DNA from: Curtobacterium pusillum | Lineage (GTDB): Bacteria; Actinomycetota; Actinomycetes; Actinomycetales; Microbacteriaceae | DNA: 64,000 bases | Assembly (NCBI GenBank): GCA_002025645.1 | Contig: CP018783.1 | Coordinates: 3,782,001-3,846,000 of the forward strand | Direction of reading: 5' to 3' | Part shown: in pieces, positions 32,174 through 41,096 of the stretch | Numbering within the stretch: the stretch's first letter is position 1 | Layout of the letters: every line of letters begins with the position of its first letter | The notes under the pieces: model-generated | The model's input: only the letters and a program-made list of their open reading frames with translations | Database searches by the model: none | Told to the model about the DNA's origin: nothing | Translations under genes and position numbers: made by a program

Positions 32174-32202
32174 TTGACCGACTTAGTTTAGGCGTGTAAC
32201 AA
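32174..32202 (+). promoter_or_regulatory. Promoter and operator-like element, copy 2, before the ABC importer
   Basis: TTGACC (32174-32179) and TAACAA (32197-32202) stand 17 bases apart as a plausible promoter. Inside it lies CGACTTAGTT (32179-32188), 10 bases, ACAA (32199-32202), the same arrangement as at 25268-25291. It is a likely binding site of the ROK regulator. Confidence 0.6.
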
Positions 32203-32251
32203 TCACGCTCACAACGTGGATCCTGCGACGACGCAGACCGAGAGGACAACG

Positions 32252-33934
32252 ATGTTCAACCCAACCCGTTCACGGCTCGCCATCGGCGCGGCCGTTCTCC
32301 TCGCCGCCGGCCTCGCGCTGACCGGCTGCAGCTCCAGCGGCACCGCCAGCACCGGCGCCTCGGACTCGACCCTCATCGCCTACACCGGGCAGTCCGGCGA
32401 CTACCAGATCAACTTCAACCCGTGGTCACCGTCCAACATCGGCGGCGTCGGGACGATCTACGAGTCGCTGTTCTTCATCACGAACGTGAACAACAACGAC
32501 CCCAAGCCGCTCCTCGGCAAGTCGTACGAGTGGAACGGGGACGGCACGCAGCTGACGATCACCCTCCGCGACGGCGCCACCTGGAGCGACGGACAGCCCT
32601 TCACCTCGAAGGACGTCGTCTTCACGCTCGACATGCTCAAGAAGCAGAAGGCCCTCAACTCGATCGGGTACGACGGCACCGCGAAGGCCGAGGGCGACGA
32701 CAAGGTCGTCGTGACGTTCGCCAAGCCGTCGTTCGTGCTCGGCCCGAACCTGCTCGGCAAGACCTGGATCGTCCCCGAGCACCTGTGGAAGGACATCGAC
32801 CCGACGACCGACGTCGTCCGGAAGCCGGTCGGCACCGGGCCGTACACGCTCGGGAACTTCAAGGCGCAGGCCTTCACCCTCGAGGCGAACAAGAAGTACT
32901 GGGACGGCGCCCCGGCCGTGAAGACCATCCGCTACCTGTCGCTCTCCGGCAACACCGCCGGCGCCGACGCCCTGTCGCAGGGCTCGATCGACTGGCAGAC
33001 CGGACCGGTGCCGAACATGGACGACATCCCCGGCCACTACCAGGGCTACGACGGCATCACCGTCGGCCAGAACCAGATGGCGCTGCTGACCTGCTCGTCG
33101 ACCGCGATGGGCTGCACCGGGCCGCAGACCGACCCGGCCGTCCGCCACGCGATCGCCGACGCCATCAACCGCAAGCAGCTCAACTCGCTCGCGTTCTCGA
33201 ACACGGCCAGCGAGATCTCGCCGACCTTCGCGCTCACCACGACGCAGAAGGACACCATCTCGAAGGACATCGAGCCGGCCGTGCTGCCGGACGGTGCCGA
33301 CACGAAGGCCGCCGCGGCCTCGCTCGAGGGCGCCGGCTACACCAAGGGCGCCGACGGCATCTACGCCAAGGACGGCAAGAAGCTGTCCCTGACGGTCGAG
33401 GTCGTCACCGGCTGGACGGACTACATCACCGCGATCGACACGATGACGCAGCAGCTCAAGGCCGCCGGCATCGAGCTCAAGGCGCAGCAGTCGTCCTGGA
33501 ACGAGTGGACCGACAAGAAGACCAAGGGCACGTACCAGCTCGCGATCGACTCGCTCGGCCAGGGCCCGACCGCGAACCCGTACTACCTCTACAACAACTA
33601 CTTCTCGACCGCGAACACCGCCAAGGTCGGCGAAGCCGCCCCGATGAACATCGCCCGGTACAGCAACCCCGAGGTCGACGCCGCGCTCACGAAGCTCGCG
33701 ACGATCAACCCGGACGACACCGCAGCGACCCAGCCCGAGCTCGACGTCATCCAGCAGCACGTCGTCGAGGACATGCCGTACATCCCGATCATGACCGGTG
33801 GCACCACGAGCGAGTTCCACGCGGCGAAGTTCACCGGCTGGCCGACGAAGGACGACCTGTACGCGTTCCCGGCGGTCTGGGCCAGCCCGGACAACGCCGA
33901 GATCTTCAAGGCGCTCAAGCCCACCAAGGGCTGA
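32252..33934 (+). CDS. ABC transporter substrate-binding lipoprotein, Opp/Dpp family (SBP family 5)
   Basis: The 560-residue lipoprotein has a signal peptide with lipobox LTGC (C26), then an SBP family-5 fold of normal length. Family 5 binds peptides, nickel, or oligosaccharides such as beta-mannosides and cellobiose. Flanking mannosidase and alpha-galactosidase genes point to manno- or galactomanno-oligosaccharides. ATG 32252 is chosen for its signal peptide; an in-frame GTG at 32216 would add 12 residues before it. It is the first gene of the importer operon. Confidence 0.9.
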   Translation: MFNPTRSRLAIGAAVLLAAGLALTGCSSSGTASTGASDSTLIAYTGQSGDYQINFNPWSPSNIGGVGTIYESLFFITNVNNNDPKPLLGKSYEWNGDGTQLTITLRDGATWSDGQPFTSKDVVFTLDMLKKQKALNSIGYDGTAKAEGDDKVVVTFAKPSFVLGPNLLGKTWIVPEHLWKDIDPTTDVVRKPVGTGPYTLGNFKAQAFTLEANKKYWDGAPAVKTIRYLSLSGNTAGADALSQGSIDWQTGPVPNMDDIPGHYQGYDGITVGQNQMALLTCSSTAMGCTGPQTDPAVRHAIADAINRKQLNSLAFSNTASEISPTFALTTTQKDTISKDIEPAVLPDGADTKAAAASLEGAGYTKGADGIYAKDGKKLSLTVEVVTGWTDYITAIDTMTQQLKAAGIELKAQQSSWNEWTDKKTKGTYQLAIDSLGQGPTANPYYLYNNYFSTANTAKVGEAAPMNIARYSNPEVDAALTKLATINPDDTAATQPELDVIQQHVVEDMPYIPIMTGGTTSEFHAAKFTGWPTKDDLYAFPAVWASPDNAEIFKALKPTKG

Positions 33935-33962
33935 CGGCGGACTGCGACCGAGGAGCGCTCGT

Positions 33963-34952
33963 ATGCACTACTTCCTGCGAAAGATCGGCTTCTACATCGT
34001 GGCCCTCTGGGCGGCGTTGACGCTGAACTTCATCATCCCCAGGCTCCTGCCCGGGAACCCGGTGGACATCCTGCTCGCCAAGCTCCAGCAGCGCGGCGGA
34101 CAGGTGACCCCGGCGACCCGGCAGGCGTACGAGCTGCTCCTCGGTGGCAACACCTCGGAACCGATCCTCGCCCAGTACGGCCAGTACCTGGGCAACGTGT
34201 TCCGCGGTGACCTCGGGGTGTCGGTGAGCTACTTCCCGGCACCCGTGACCGAGGTCATCGGGAGCTCCCTGCCGTGGACGATCGCCCTCGTCGGCATCGC
34301 CACCGTGCTCGCCGCCGTCATCGGGGTCGCCCTCGGCGCCTTCGTCGGCTGGCGGCCGGGTACCTGGCTCGACTCGTTCGTGCCGGCCACCACGCTGCTC
34401 GCCGCGGTGCCGTACTTCTGGCTCGCGCTCATCCTCGTGTACTTCTTCGCCACCGGGATCCACCTGTTCCCGGCGCAGGGCGGCTACGACGTCACCCTCA
34501 CACCGGGGTTCAACGGCGAGTTCCTCATGTCGGCGCTCAAGTACGGGGTGCTCCCCGCCGCGACGATCGTGCTCGCCTCGCTCGGCGGGTGGCTGCTCGG
34601 CATGCGGAACATGATGGTGTCCACCCTGTCGGAGGACTACATCACCACGGCGATGGCGAAGGGCCTGCCGCACGGCAAGGTCCTCCGCAACTACGCCGCC
34701 CGCAACGCCGTCCTGCCGTCGGTCGCCGGGTTCGCGATCTCCCTCGGGTTCATCGTGTCCGGGTCCGTCGTCACCGAGCAGGTGTTCTCGTACCCGGGCA
34801 TCGGCTCGAAGCTCCTGTCCGCGGTGACGAACAACGACTACGCGCTCATGCAGGGCATCTTCCTGTTCATCACCCTGGCGGTCCTCGGCGCGAACCTCGT
34901 CGTCGACCTGCTCTACGGGCTCATCGACCCGCGCACCCGGGCCCGGAGCTAG
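33963..34952 (+). CDS. ABC transporter permease, DppB type
   Basis: This 329-residue permease has six hydrophobic helices and a large extracellular loop after the first. The permease loop near residues 215-245 reads DYITTAMAKGLPHGKVL, which contacts the ATPases. It lies 28 bp after the binding protein gene and 12 bp before the second permease. Confidence 0.92.
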   Translation: MHYFLRKIGFYIVALWAALTLNFIIPRLLPGNPVDILLAKLQQRGGQVTPATRQAYELLLGGNTSEPILAQYGQYLGNVFRGDLGVSVSYFPAPVTEVIGSSLPWTIALVGIATVLAAVIGVALGAFVGWRPGTWLDSFVPATTLLAAVPYFWLALILVYFFATGIHLFPAQGGYDVTLTPGFNGEFLMSALKYGVLPAATIVLASLGGWLLGMRNMMVSTLSEDYITTAMAKGLPHGKVLRNYAARNAVLPSVAGFAISLGFIVSGSVVTEQVFSYPGIGSKLLSAVTNNDYALMQGIFLFITLAVLGANLVVDLLYGLIDPRTRARS

Positions 34953-34964
34953 GAGGACACGACC

Positions 34965-36017
34965 ATGACCAACATCCAACAGGAGACCGAACCCACCATC
35001 GGTGCGCTCGCCGAGGAAGCGGACGCCGGCACGACCCGGGGCATCGCGACCGCCCGTGCGCCGCGGCCGAAGGGCGGCATCCGCCGGTTCCTCCCCACGC
35101 TCACCCCGTGGCTCGTCACGGGCATCGTCCTCATCGTCGGCGTCGCCCTGTTCGGGCTGCTCGGCCCGTTCCTGGTCGGCGACCCGACCACCATCCGTGA
35201 CTCGGGGATGCAGCCGCCGAGCGCCGACAACCTGCTCGGCACCACGCAGACCGGGCAGGACGTCCTCGCCCAGCTCGCCTACGCCACCCGCGGCAGCCTG
35301 CAGATCGGCCTGATCGTCGGCGTCCTCGCCACGGTGCTGTCCGCGTTCTTCGGCATCCTCGGCGCGTACCTCGGCGGGATCATGGACGAGGCGTTCTCGC
35401 TCTTCTCGAACGTCTTCCTGGTGATCCCGGGCCTGCCGCTCGTCATCGTCATCTCCGGTCTCGTCCCGCAGGAGGCACGCGGGCTCTGGACCATCGCCAT
35501 CGTCCTCGCGATCACGTCGTGGGCCGGGTCCGCCCGGGTCCTCCGTGCGCAGACGATGTCGATCCGCAACCGCGACTACGTCTCCGCAGCCCGGGTCGCC
35601 GGCGAACGGCCCTGGCGGGTCATCGCGGTCGAGATCCTGCCGAACCTGCTGCCGGTGCTCGCGTCGCAGTTCGTGTTCGCCGTCATCGCCGCGATCCTCG
35701 GCGAGGCCGGCCTGTCCTTCCTCGGCCTCGGTGCCTCGAACTCGTCCACCCTCGGCACGATGCTCTTCTACGCGCAGAACGGCTTCGCGCTCGCCCAGGG
35801 CGCCTGGTGGTGGTTCGTCCCGCCGGGGCTCCTCATCGCGCTGCTCGGCATGGGGCTCTCGCTCGTCAACTTCTCCATCGACGAGGTCATCAACCCGCGA
35901 CTCGCGAACGTGCGGGCGCAGCGACGGCGCGAACGTCGTGCGCGTCGCGCCGCCCGGACTGGAGGCACGACTCGCCTCCCCGAGACCACCACCGACCGGA
36001 AGGGGGTCGCCCGATGA
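34965..36017 (+). CDS. ABC transporter permease, DppC type
   Basis: The 350-residue partner permease has the DppC N-terminal extension and the loop motif NRDYVSAARVAGERPWR. AGGAGG precedes the ATG. The last codons carry a CTGGAGGC word, read as RTGGTTR (35956-35969), in a region variable between homologues. Its stop overlaps the next start by 4 bp. Confidence 0.92.
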   Translation: MTNIQQETEPTIGALAEEADAGTTRGIATARAPRPKGGIRRFLPTLTPWLVTGIVLIVGVALFGLLGPFLVGDPTTIRDSGMQPPSADNLLGTTQTGQDVLAQLAYATRGSLQIGLIVGVLATVLSAFFGILGAYLGGIMDEAFSLFSNVFLVIPGLPLVIVISGLVPQEARGLWTIAIVLAITSWAGSARVLRAQTMSIRNRDYVSAARVAGERPWRVIAVEILPNLLPVLASQFVFAVIAAILGEAGLSFLGLGASNSSTLGTMLFYAQNGFALAQGAWWWFVPPGLLIALLGMGLSLVNFSIDEVINPRLANVRAQRRRERRARRAARTGGTTRLPETTTDRKGVAR

Positions 36018-36868
36018 CCCGGGACGCCGTCCTCACCATCGACCACCTCGACGTCGTCTACGAGACCGAGAACCCGGTGCACGCCGTCAAGGACGTCTCG
36101 CTGACGCTCGCGCCCGGCGAGATCCTCGGACTCGCGGGGGAGTCCGGCTGCGGCAAGACGACCCTCGCCTACGCCATCACCCGGTTGCACAAGCCGCCGG
36201 CGAAGGTCGCGTCCGGCAGCATCACCTTCCACGACCGGGACGGCAGCGACGTCGACCTGCTCGGCCTCGGCGACGAGCAGCTCCGCGCCGTCCGCTGGTC
36301 GAAGCTGTCGATGGTGTTCCAGGGGGCGATGAACGCGCTCAACCCCGTCACCACCATCCGGGCACAGCTCGACGACGCCCTCGTCGAGCACCGCCGCGGC
36401 ATGGGCCGGAAGGAACGCCGGGCGATCGCCGAGGACGCCCTCCGCCGGGTCGGGGTCGACCCGTCACGCATCACGGCGTACCCGCACGAGCTGTCCGGCG
36501 GCATGCGGCAGCGCGTGATGATCGCGATGGCGATGCTGCTCGAACCGCAGGTCATGATCATGGACGAACCGACCACGGCGCTCGACGTCGTCGTGCAGCG
36601 GGAGATCCTGCGCGAGATCGTCCGGCTGCGCGACGAGCTCGGCTTCGCGGTCGTGTTCATCACGCACGACCTGCCCCTGCTGCTCGAGATCAGCGACCGG
36701 ATCGCGATCATGCTCCGCGGCGAGGTCGTCGAGTGCGCCACCGCCGACGCCATCCAGCACGACCCGCAGCACCCCTACACCCGGCGGCTCCTGCAGTCGT
36801 TCCCGAGCCTGTCCGGGGCCCGCGGCGGGTTCATCCGTTCCGGCATCGATGAGGAGGTCGCATCGTGA
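36014..36868 (+). CDS. ABC transporter ATP-binding protein, DppD type
   Basis: The 284-residue ATPase has Walker A GESGCGKTT, the signature LSGGMRQR and Walker B MIMDEPTTALD, then the H-loop ITHD. ATG 36014 overlaps the previous stop by 4 bp and the next gene by 4 bp. It forms a heterodimer with the following ATPase. Confidence 0.92.
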   Translation: MTRDAVLTIDHLDVVYETENPVHAVKDVSLTLAPGEILGLAGESGCGKTTLAYAITRLHKPPAKVASGSITFHDRDGSDVDLLGLGDEQLRAVRWSKLSMVFQGAMNALNPVTTIRAQLDDALVEHRRGMGRKERRAIAEDALRRVGVDPSRITAYPHELSGGMRQRVMIAMAMLLEPQVMIMDEPTTALDVVVQREILREIVRLRDELGFAVVFITHDLPLLLEISDRIAIMLRGEVVECATADAIQHDPQHPYTRRLLQSFPSLSGARGGFIRSGIDEEVAS

Positions 36869-37758
36869 CCAGTGTGACCGTCCGCCACCTCGGCAAGGAC
36901 TTCCACACCCGCAAGGGCCTGCGCCGCACCACCCTCCGCGCCGTCGACGACGTGTCGTTCGAGCTCCTGCCCGGCCGGACCGTCGCGCTCGTGGGGGAGT
37001 CCGGGTCGGGCAAGTCCACGATCGCCCGGATGCTCGCGAAGCTCGAGAGCACCACGCGCGGTTCGATCGACGTCCGGTTGGAGGACGGCACCCCCGTCGT
37101 CGGCAGCATGTACCGGCGGCACGTGCAGATGGTGTTCCAGGACCCGTTCGCGTCGCTCAACCCGTTCCACTCCATCGAGCACCACATCGCCCGGCCGCTG
37201 CAGCTCCACCACCGGGCCCGCGGCGCCGAGGAGACCGCCCAGAAGGTCCGGGAACTGCTCGGCCGCGTCAACCTCGACGAGGACTTCGCCTCGCGCCGGC
37301 CGCACGAGCTCTCCGGTGGGCAGCGGCAGCGCGTCGCGATCGCCCGCGCGCTCGCACCCGGCGCGCAGGTGCTCGTCGCCGACGAACCCGTCTCGATGCT
37401 CGACGTGTCGATCCGGCTCAGCGTCCTCAACCTGATGGGACGACTGCAGCGCGAGGACCACCTCGCCGTGCTGTACATCACGCACGACCTCGCCACCGCA
37501 CGGCACTTCTCGGACGAGATCCTGGTGCTGTACCGCGGCCGGGTCGTCGAACGCGGGCCCTCGGACGACGTCATCCTCAACCCGCAGCACGACTACACGC
37601 GGCTGCTCGCCGAGGCCGCCCCGGACCCGGAGCGCACCGACCGCCGGGTGACCTCCGGGCCGGCGCTCGACCGCTCGACGATCGACAACACCACCTGCTA
37701 CGACCACGGGATCGGTGCGTGGGTGTCGAGCGAGCCGGCTCCGGTCGGGGCACGGTGA
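36865..37758 (+). CDS. ABC transporter ATP-binding protein, DppF type
   Basis: The 297-residue ATPase has Walker A GESGSGKST, the signature LSGGQRQR and Walker B VADEPVSMLD. The C-terminal end lacks the long cysteine-rich tail of classical DppF. GTG 36865 overlaps the previous stop. Its own stop overlaps the GTG of the second GH36 gene by 4 bp. Confidence 0.9.
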   Translation: MTSVTVRHLGKDFHTRKGLRRTTLRAVDDVSFELLPGRTVALVGESGSGKSTIARMLAKLESTTRGSIDVRLEDGTPVVGSMYRRHVQMVFQDPFASLNPFHSIEHHIARPLQLHHRARGAEETAQKVRELLGRVNLDEDFASRRPHELSGGQRQRVAIARALAPGAQVLVADEPVSMLDVSIRLSVLNLMGRLQREDHLAVLYITHDLATARHFSDEILVLYRGRVVERGPSDDVILNPQHDYTRLLAEAAPDPERTDRRVTSGPALDRSTIDNTTCYDHGIGAWVSSEPAPVGAR

Positions 37759-39866
37759 CCGGGGCCTTCGTCGACTGGACCACGCCCGGGTTCTCGGCAC
37801 GGTTCCGGGTCGGTGACGACCAGCCCGCGGCGCTCGTGTCCTTCGCGCCGACCGGTGGGGCGCTCGCCGACGGACCCGCCGATCCGCAGCCGCTCGTCGA
37901 GCTGACGACCGTCGGGCACGGTCGGTTCCCCGGCGGGTTCCGGCACGTCGACTCCACGATCGGGGCGCGACTGCGCCCCGTGTCGCACCACGTGCAGGAA
38001 GACGGGACCGACCTGTGGTTCCGGATCCTGCAGGAGGACGCGGTCACGGGCCTCCAGGCCGAGTCCGTGTTCCGGGCGGAAGCCGGTGTGCCGGCGTTCC
38101 AGACGTGGACCGAGGTGCGCGCGGAGCGCGGTGAGCACGTCGTCGACTTCGTGTCGTCATTCGCGACCGGGGCGTTCCTGACCGACTCGGGCGTGACCGT
38201 CGACGAGCTGTCGCTGCTGCACGCCGACAACGACTGGGCGGCGGAGAACCGGTGGCACACCGATCCGCTGCGCTCGATCGGGCTCGCGCGCATCGACCGC
38301 GAGGCGCAGCACCACCCGCCCCGCAGCCGTGCCGTCGTGCAGAACCGCGGCTCGTGGTCGACCGGCGAGGCGCTGCCGATCGGGGTGCTGGACGCATCGT
38401 CCGCTCCGTACTCGCTCGTCTGGCAGGTCGAGCACAACGGGCCGTGGCTGTACGAGCTGGGGGAGACCCGCCAGCACGCGTACCTGCTGCTGAGCGGGCC
38501 GACCGACCAGGAGCACCAGTGGACGACCGTCGTCGCGCCGGACCGGCCGTTCGTGTCGGTGCCGGTGTCCGTGGGGATCGCGTCGTCGGTGGGTGGGGCG
38601 TTCGAGGTGCTGACCGCGCAGCGTCGGGTACGGCGGTCGCTTCGGCCCGTCGATGCCTCGATGCCGCTGGTGTTCAACGACTACATGAACACGCTCATGG
38701 GCGACCCGACGACCGAGAAGCTCCTGCCGCTCATCGACGCGGCCGCCGACGCCGGGGCGGACCTGTTCTGCATCGACGCCGGCTGGTACGCCGAGGGGCA
38801 CTGGTGGGACACCGTCGGAGCGTGGGAGCCGGCCGCGTCGCGGTTCCCGACCGGGCTCGAGGCCGTCATCGGTCACATCCGGTCGCGTGGCATGCAGGCG
38901 GGGCTGTGGCTCGAGCCCGAGGTCATCGGGATCCACTCGCCGCTCGCGTCGTCGTTGCCGTACTCCGCGTTCGTGCACCACCGCGGAGTGCGCGTCGCCG
39001 AGCACGGACGGCACCTGCTCGACCTGCGCTCGCCGGAGGCCCGGGCACACCTCGACGCCGTGGTCGACCGGCTCGTCGGTTCCCTCGGCGTGACGTTCTT
39101 CAAGATGGACTACAACACGATGACCGGGCCCTTCTCGGGGTCGCTCGAACACTCGCGTGCCCTGCTCGACTGGCTCGACGACGTGCAGGCCCGGTACCCG
39201 GCGCTGCTCATCGAGAACTGCGCCTCGGGGGCGATGCGGGCCGACGCCGCGATGCTCTCCCGGTTGCACCTGCAGTCGACCTCGGACCAGCAGGACCCGG
39301 TGCTGTACGCGTCGATCGCTGCCGCTGCACCCGCTGCGATGCTGCCGGAGCAGGCGGGCAACTGGGCGTACCCGGCGCCCTCGATGTCGGACGACCTCTT
39401 CACGCTGTCGCTGGTGAACGGGGTGCTCGGGCGGATGTACCTGTCGGGGTACCTCAGTTCGATGTCCGGTGCGCAGCGAGAGGTCGTCGGGTCCGCGATC
39501 GCCGCGCACCGTCAGGTGCTGGAGATCATCGACGCCGCGCTGCCGGTGTGGCCGCTCGGGCTGCCCGGGTGGGAGGACACCTGGATCGCGCTCGGGCTGC
39601 GCGCTGCGTCGGGCGACCTGTACCTGTCGGTGTGGGCCTTGCCGGGGGCTCCGTCAGCGGTGTCGTTGCCGCTGCCGGGGTGGGCGGGGCACGCGGTCAC
39701 GGTCGAGCCCCTGTTCCCGACGGAGCTCGGCGCGTGGGCGGTCTCGTGGGACGCGGCGGCGGGGGTGCTGCACGTCGACCACGGTGGGGCGACCCCGACG
39801 GCGCGGGTGTTCCGGGTCCGGCGCGCGCCGGGCATCCGGCTGGAGGGGGCGGACGCGGGGCGCTGA
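37755..39866 (+). CDS. GH36 alpha-galactosidase-like enzyme (second of two)
   Basis: The 703-residue GH36-type protein has nucleophile D452 (FFKMDYN) and acid/base D511 (STSDQQ). It is clearly diverged from the first GH36 enzyme and has a shorter N-terminal sandwich. Other signatures are IDAGWY and GLWLEPEVIG. It lacks a signal peptide and is translationally coupled to the importer ATPase, so its substrate is most likely the imported sugar. An upstream-extended reading frame that appears fused to the ATPase is only an open frame. Confidence 0.88.
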   Translation: MTGAFVDWTTPGFSARFRVGDDQPAALVSFAPTGGALADGPADPQPLVELTTVGHGRFPGGFRHVDSTIGARLRPVSHHVQEDGTDLWFRILQEDAVTGLQAESVFRAEAGVPAFQTWTEVRAERGEHVVDFVSSFATGAFLTDSGVTVDELSLLHADNDWAAENRWHTDPLRSIGLARIDREAQHHPPRSRAVVQNRGSWSTGEALPIGVLDASSAPYSLVWQVEHNGPWLYELGETRQHAYLLLSGPTDQEHQWTTVVAPDRPFVSVPVSVGIASSVGGAFEVLTAQRRVRRSLRPVDASMPLVFNDYMNTLMGDPTTEKLLPLIDAAADAGADLFCIDAGWYAEGHWWDTVGAWEPAASRFPTGLEAVIGHIRSRGMQAGLWLEPEVIGIHSPLASSLPYSAFVHHRGVRVAEHGRHLLDLRSPEARAHLDAVVDRLVGSLGVTFFKMDYNTMTGPFSGSLEHSRALLDWLDDVQARYPALLIENCASGAMRADAAMLSRLHLQSTSDQQDPVLYASIAAAAPAAMLPEQAGNWAYPAPSMSDDLFTLSLVNGVLGRMYLSGYLSSMSGAQREVVGSAIAAHRQVLEIIDAALPVWPLGLPGWEDTWIALGLRAASGDLYLSVWALPGAPSAVSLPLPGWAGHAVTVEPLFPTELGAWAVSWDAAAGVLHVDHGGATPTARVFRVRRAPGIRLEGADAGR

Positions 39867-39904
39867 CCAGGGCGGGCGTCGGATGGCAGACGGGGCCCGT
39901 CCTG

Positions 39905-39946
39905 GGACTGGAGGCGCGGTGCGGGCAGGTGCCGCGCCTCCAGTCC
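39905..39946. repeat. Hairpin of the CTGGAGGC repeat family
   Basis: Arms GGACTGGAGGCGCGG (39905-39919) and its complement (39932-39946) have a 12-base loop. The copy at 47127-47168 is identical over 42 bases apart from two changes. It lies at the end of the GH36 gene. Confidence 0.85.
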
Positions 39947-39984
39947 GGTGGGTGGTGCGTGGTGCGCGTGCGGGTGGGGCCGAT

Positions 39985-40032
39985 GCGGAACGACTTCTCC
40001 GACGTCGTACGACGTCGGAGAAGTCGTTCCGC
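39985..40032. terminator. 48-bp perfect palindrome between convergent genes
   Basis: The stretch is its own reverse complement over all 48 bases with no spacer (centre GTAC). As RNA it folds into a long hairpin on either strand. It lies between the GH36 gene and the convergent operon at 40051 and can end both. Confidence 0.8.
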
Positions 40033-40050
40033 GTCCGCGGGCCGCGTTCC

Positions 40051-40335
40051 TCAGCGCCAGGTGCTGCGCAGTGCGCGGAACCAGCGCGGGGTGAGCGCCG
40101 GCGGCAGGTACCAGGTCGAGGCGGCGCCGAGCAGGGCGATGACCGCGGGGATCCAGAAGAGCCAGCCCGGGCGGTCCGGCAGAGCGAGGACGACGCTCAC
40201 GAGCACGATGCCGAGGCCGAACCAGAACAGGCCGAGGACCCAGTACGACAGGCCGCCCTTCGCCCAGGAGCGCCAGAGGCCGGTGTAGCCAAGCAGGCCG
40301 ACGAGCATCAGGACGGCGCCGATGATCCAGATCAC
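40051..40335 (-). CDS. Small membrane protein A0, paralogue of 43158-43469
   Basis: The 94-residue protein has three hydrophobic helices. LLGYTGLWRSWAKGG follows the first; the forward-strand protein at 43158-43469 has GLAYAGLWRSWIRRS at the same place. The GTG start overlaps the stop of the preceding gene (GTGA). Its function is not known. As the last gene of the module it may be an accessory or immunity membrane protein. Confidence 0.7.
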   Translation of the reverse strand: MIWIIGAVLMLVGLLGYTGLWRSWAKGGLSYWVLGLFWFGLGIVLVSVVLALPDRPGWLFWIPAVIALLGAASTWYLPPALTPRWFRALRSTWR

Positions 40336-41096
40336 GTCGTGCTCCAGCTTCGTTCGAGCAGCTGCGGGAGCGCCTCGAACACCCAGTAGGACGGCACCAG
40401 CTGCAGTCGTGAACCACCCTCCACACGGATGCGCAGGTGTGATGCCGCGCCCATGAACACGAGGGGGAGCCCGTCGTCGGACCCCGGCACCGCGATCGAG
40501 ACCGTCGACCAGGGCTGCTGCCAACGATGGGCGAGGACCGGGCCGGCTCCCGCGGGGAGATCCACCTGGTGGCCGGAGACCATCGCGTCCACGACGTCGT
40601 CCGGGATCACCCGCGACTCGTCGTCGCCCGGGTCGGCGACGGGCCAGAACGGCTCGATGCCCGACCAGGCGATCAGGCGACCCACGGCCGAGGTGAACGG
40701 CAGGAGGTCGATCGTCTCGGTGTCGCCGTGCACCGTCCGGACGACGGCGTCGGTGCCGCTGGCCCAGCACGACCACGTCGTGGTCCCGGAGCGGGTGACG
40801 CGTTCGGCCGCGAGCGTGCGGCCTGCGCGCTCGACGATGCCGGCGATGGTCGTCGCGGTCTCGCTCGCACCGCCGAACCGACCGAGCAGGCCCGCCTCGC
40901 GCAGTGCGGTGGCCGCCGGGGTGTTGCGCTTCGCGGCGGAGACGAGGCCCCGGCCGCGCAGGTCGAAGAGCGCTTGCAGTGCGCCGGACGGCAGCGTGTA
41001 CGCCGGCTCGGGGAGCGGTCTGCCCGGAGTCTGGTCGAGGCGTTCGAGCGGCTGGCCGGAGTACTCGGTCGCGAACGGGTCGAGGAGGTCGTTCAC
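40332..41096 (-). CDS. Hypothetical protein A, EspG-like (tentative)
   Basis: The 254-residue protein contains ALREAGLLGRFGG (about residues 70-82) and strands leading to WSCWASG. The same pattern occurs in the C-terminal half of the 43466-44620 protein (SARELGFVGRFGG, then WVCWVQG). The overall outline resembles ESX secretion-associated EspG proteins, which act as chaperones, but the match is weak and tentative. GTG 41096 overlaps the upstream stop, and its own stop overlaps the next start. Confidence 0.65.
   Translation of the reverse strand: MNDLLDPFATEYSGQPLERLDQTPGRPLPEPAYTLPSGALQALFDLRGRGLVSAAKRNTPAATALREAGLLGRFGGASETATTIAGIVERAGRTLAAERVTRSGTTTWSCWASGTDAVVRTVHGDTETIDLLPFTSAVGRLIAWSGIEPFWPVADPGDDESRVIPDDVVDAMVSGHQVDLPAGAGPVLAHRWQQPWSTVSIAVPGSDDGLPLVFMGAASHLRIRVEGGSRLQLVPSYWVFEALPQLLERSWSTT

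Noticed and set aside
36849-39866. A fusion of the ABC ATPase and the second GH36 enzyme
   Set aside because: The frame before 37755 is an arginine- and proline-rich shadow of the ATPase gene; the GH36 gene starts with GTGA overlap.
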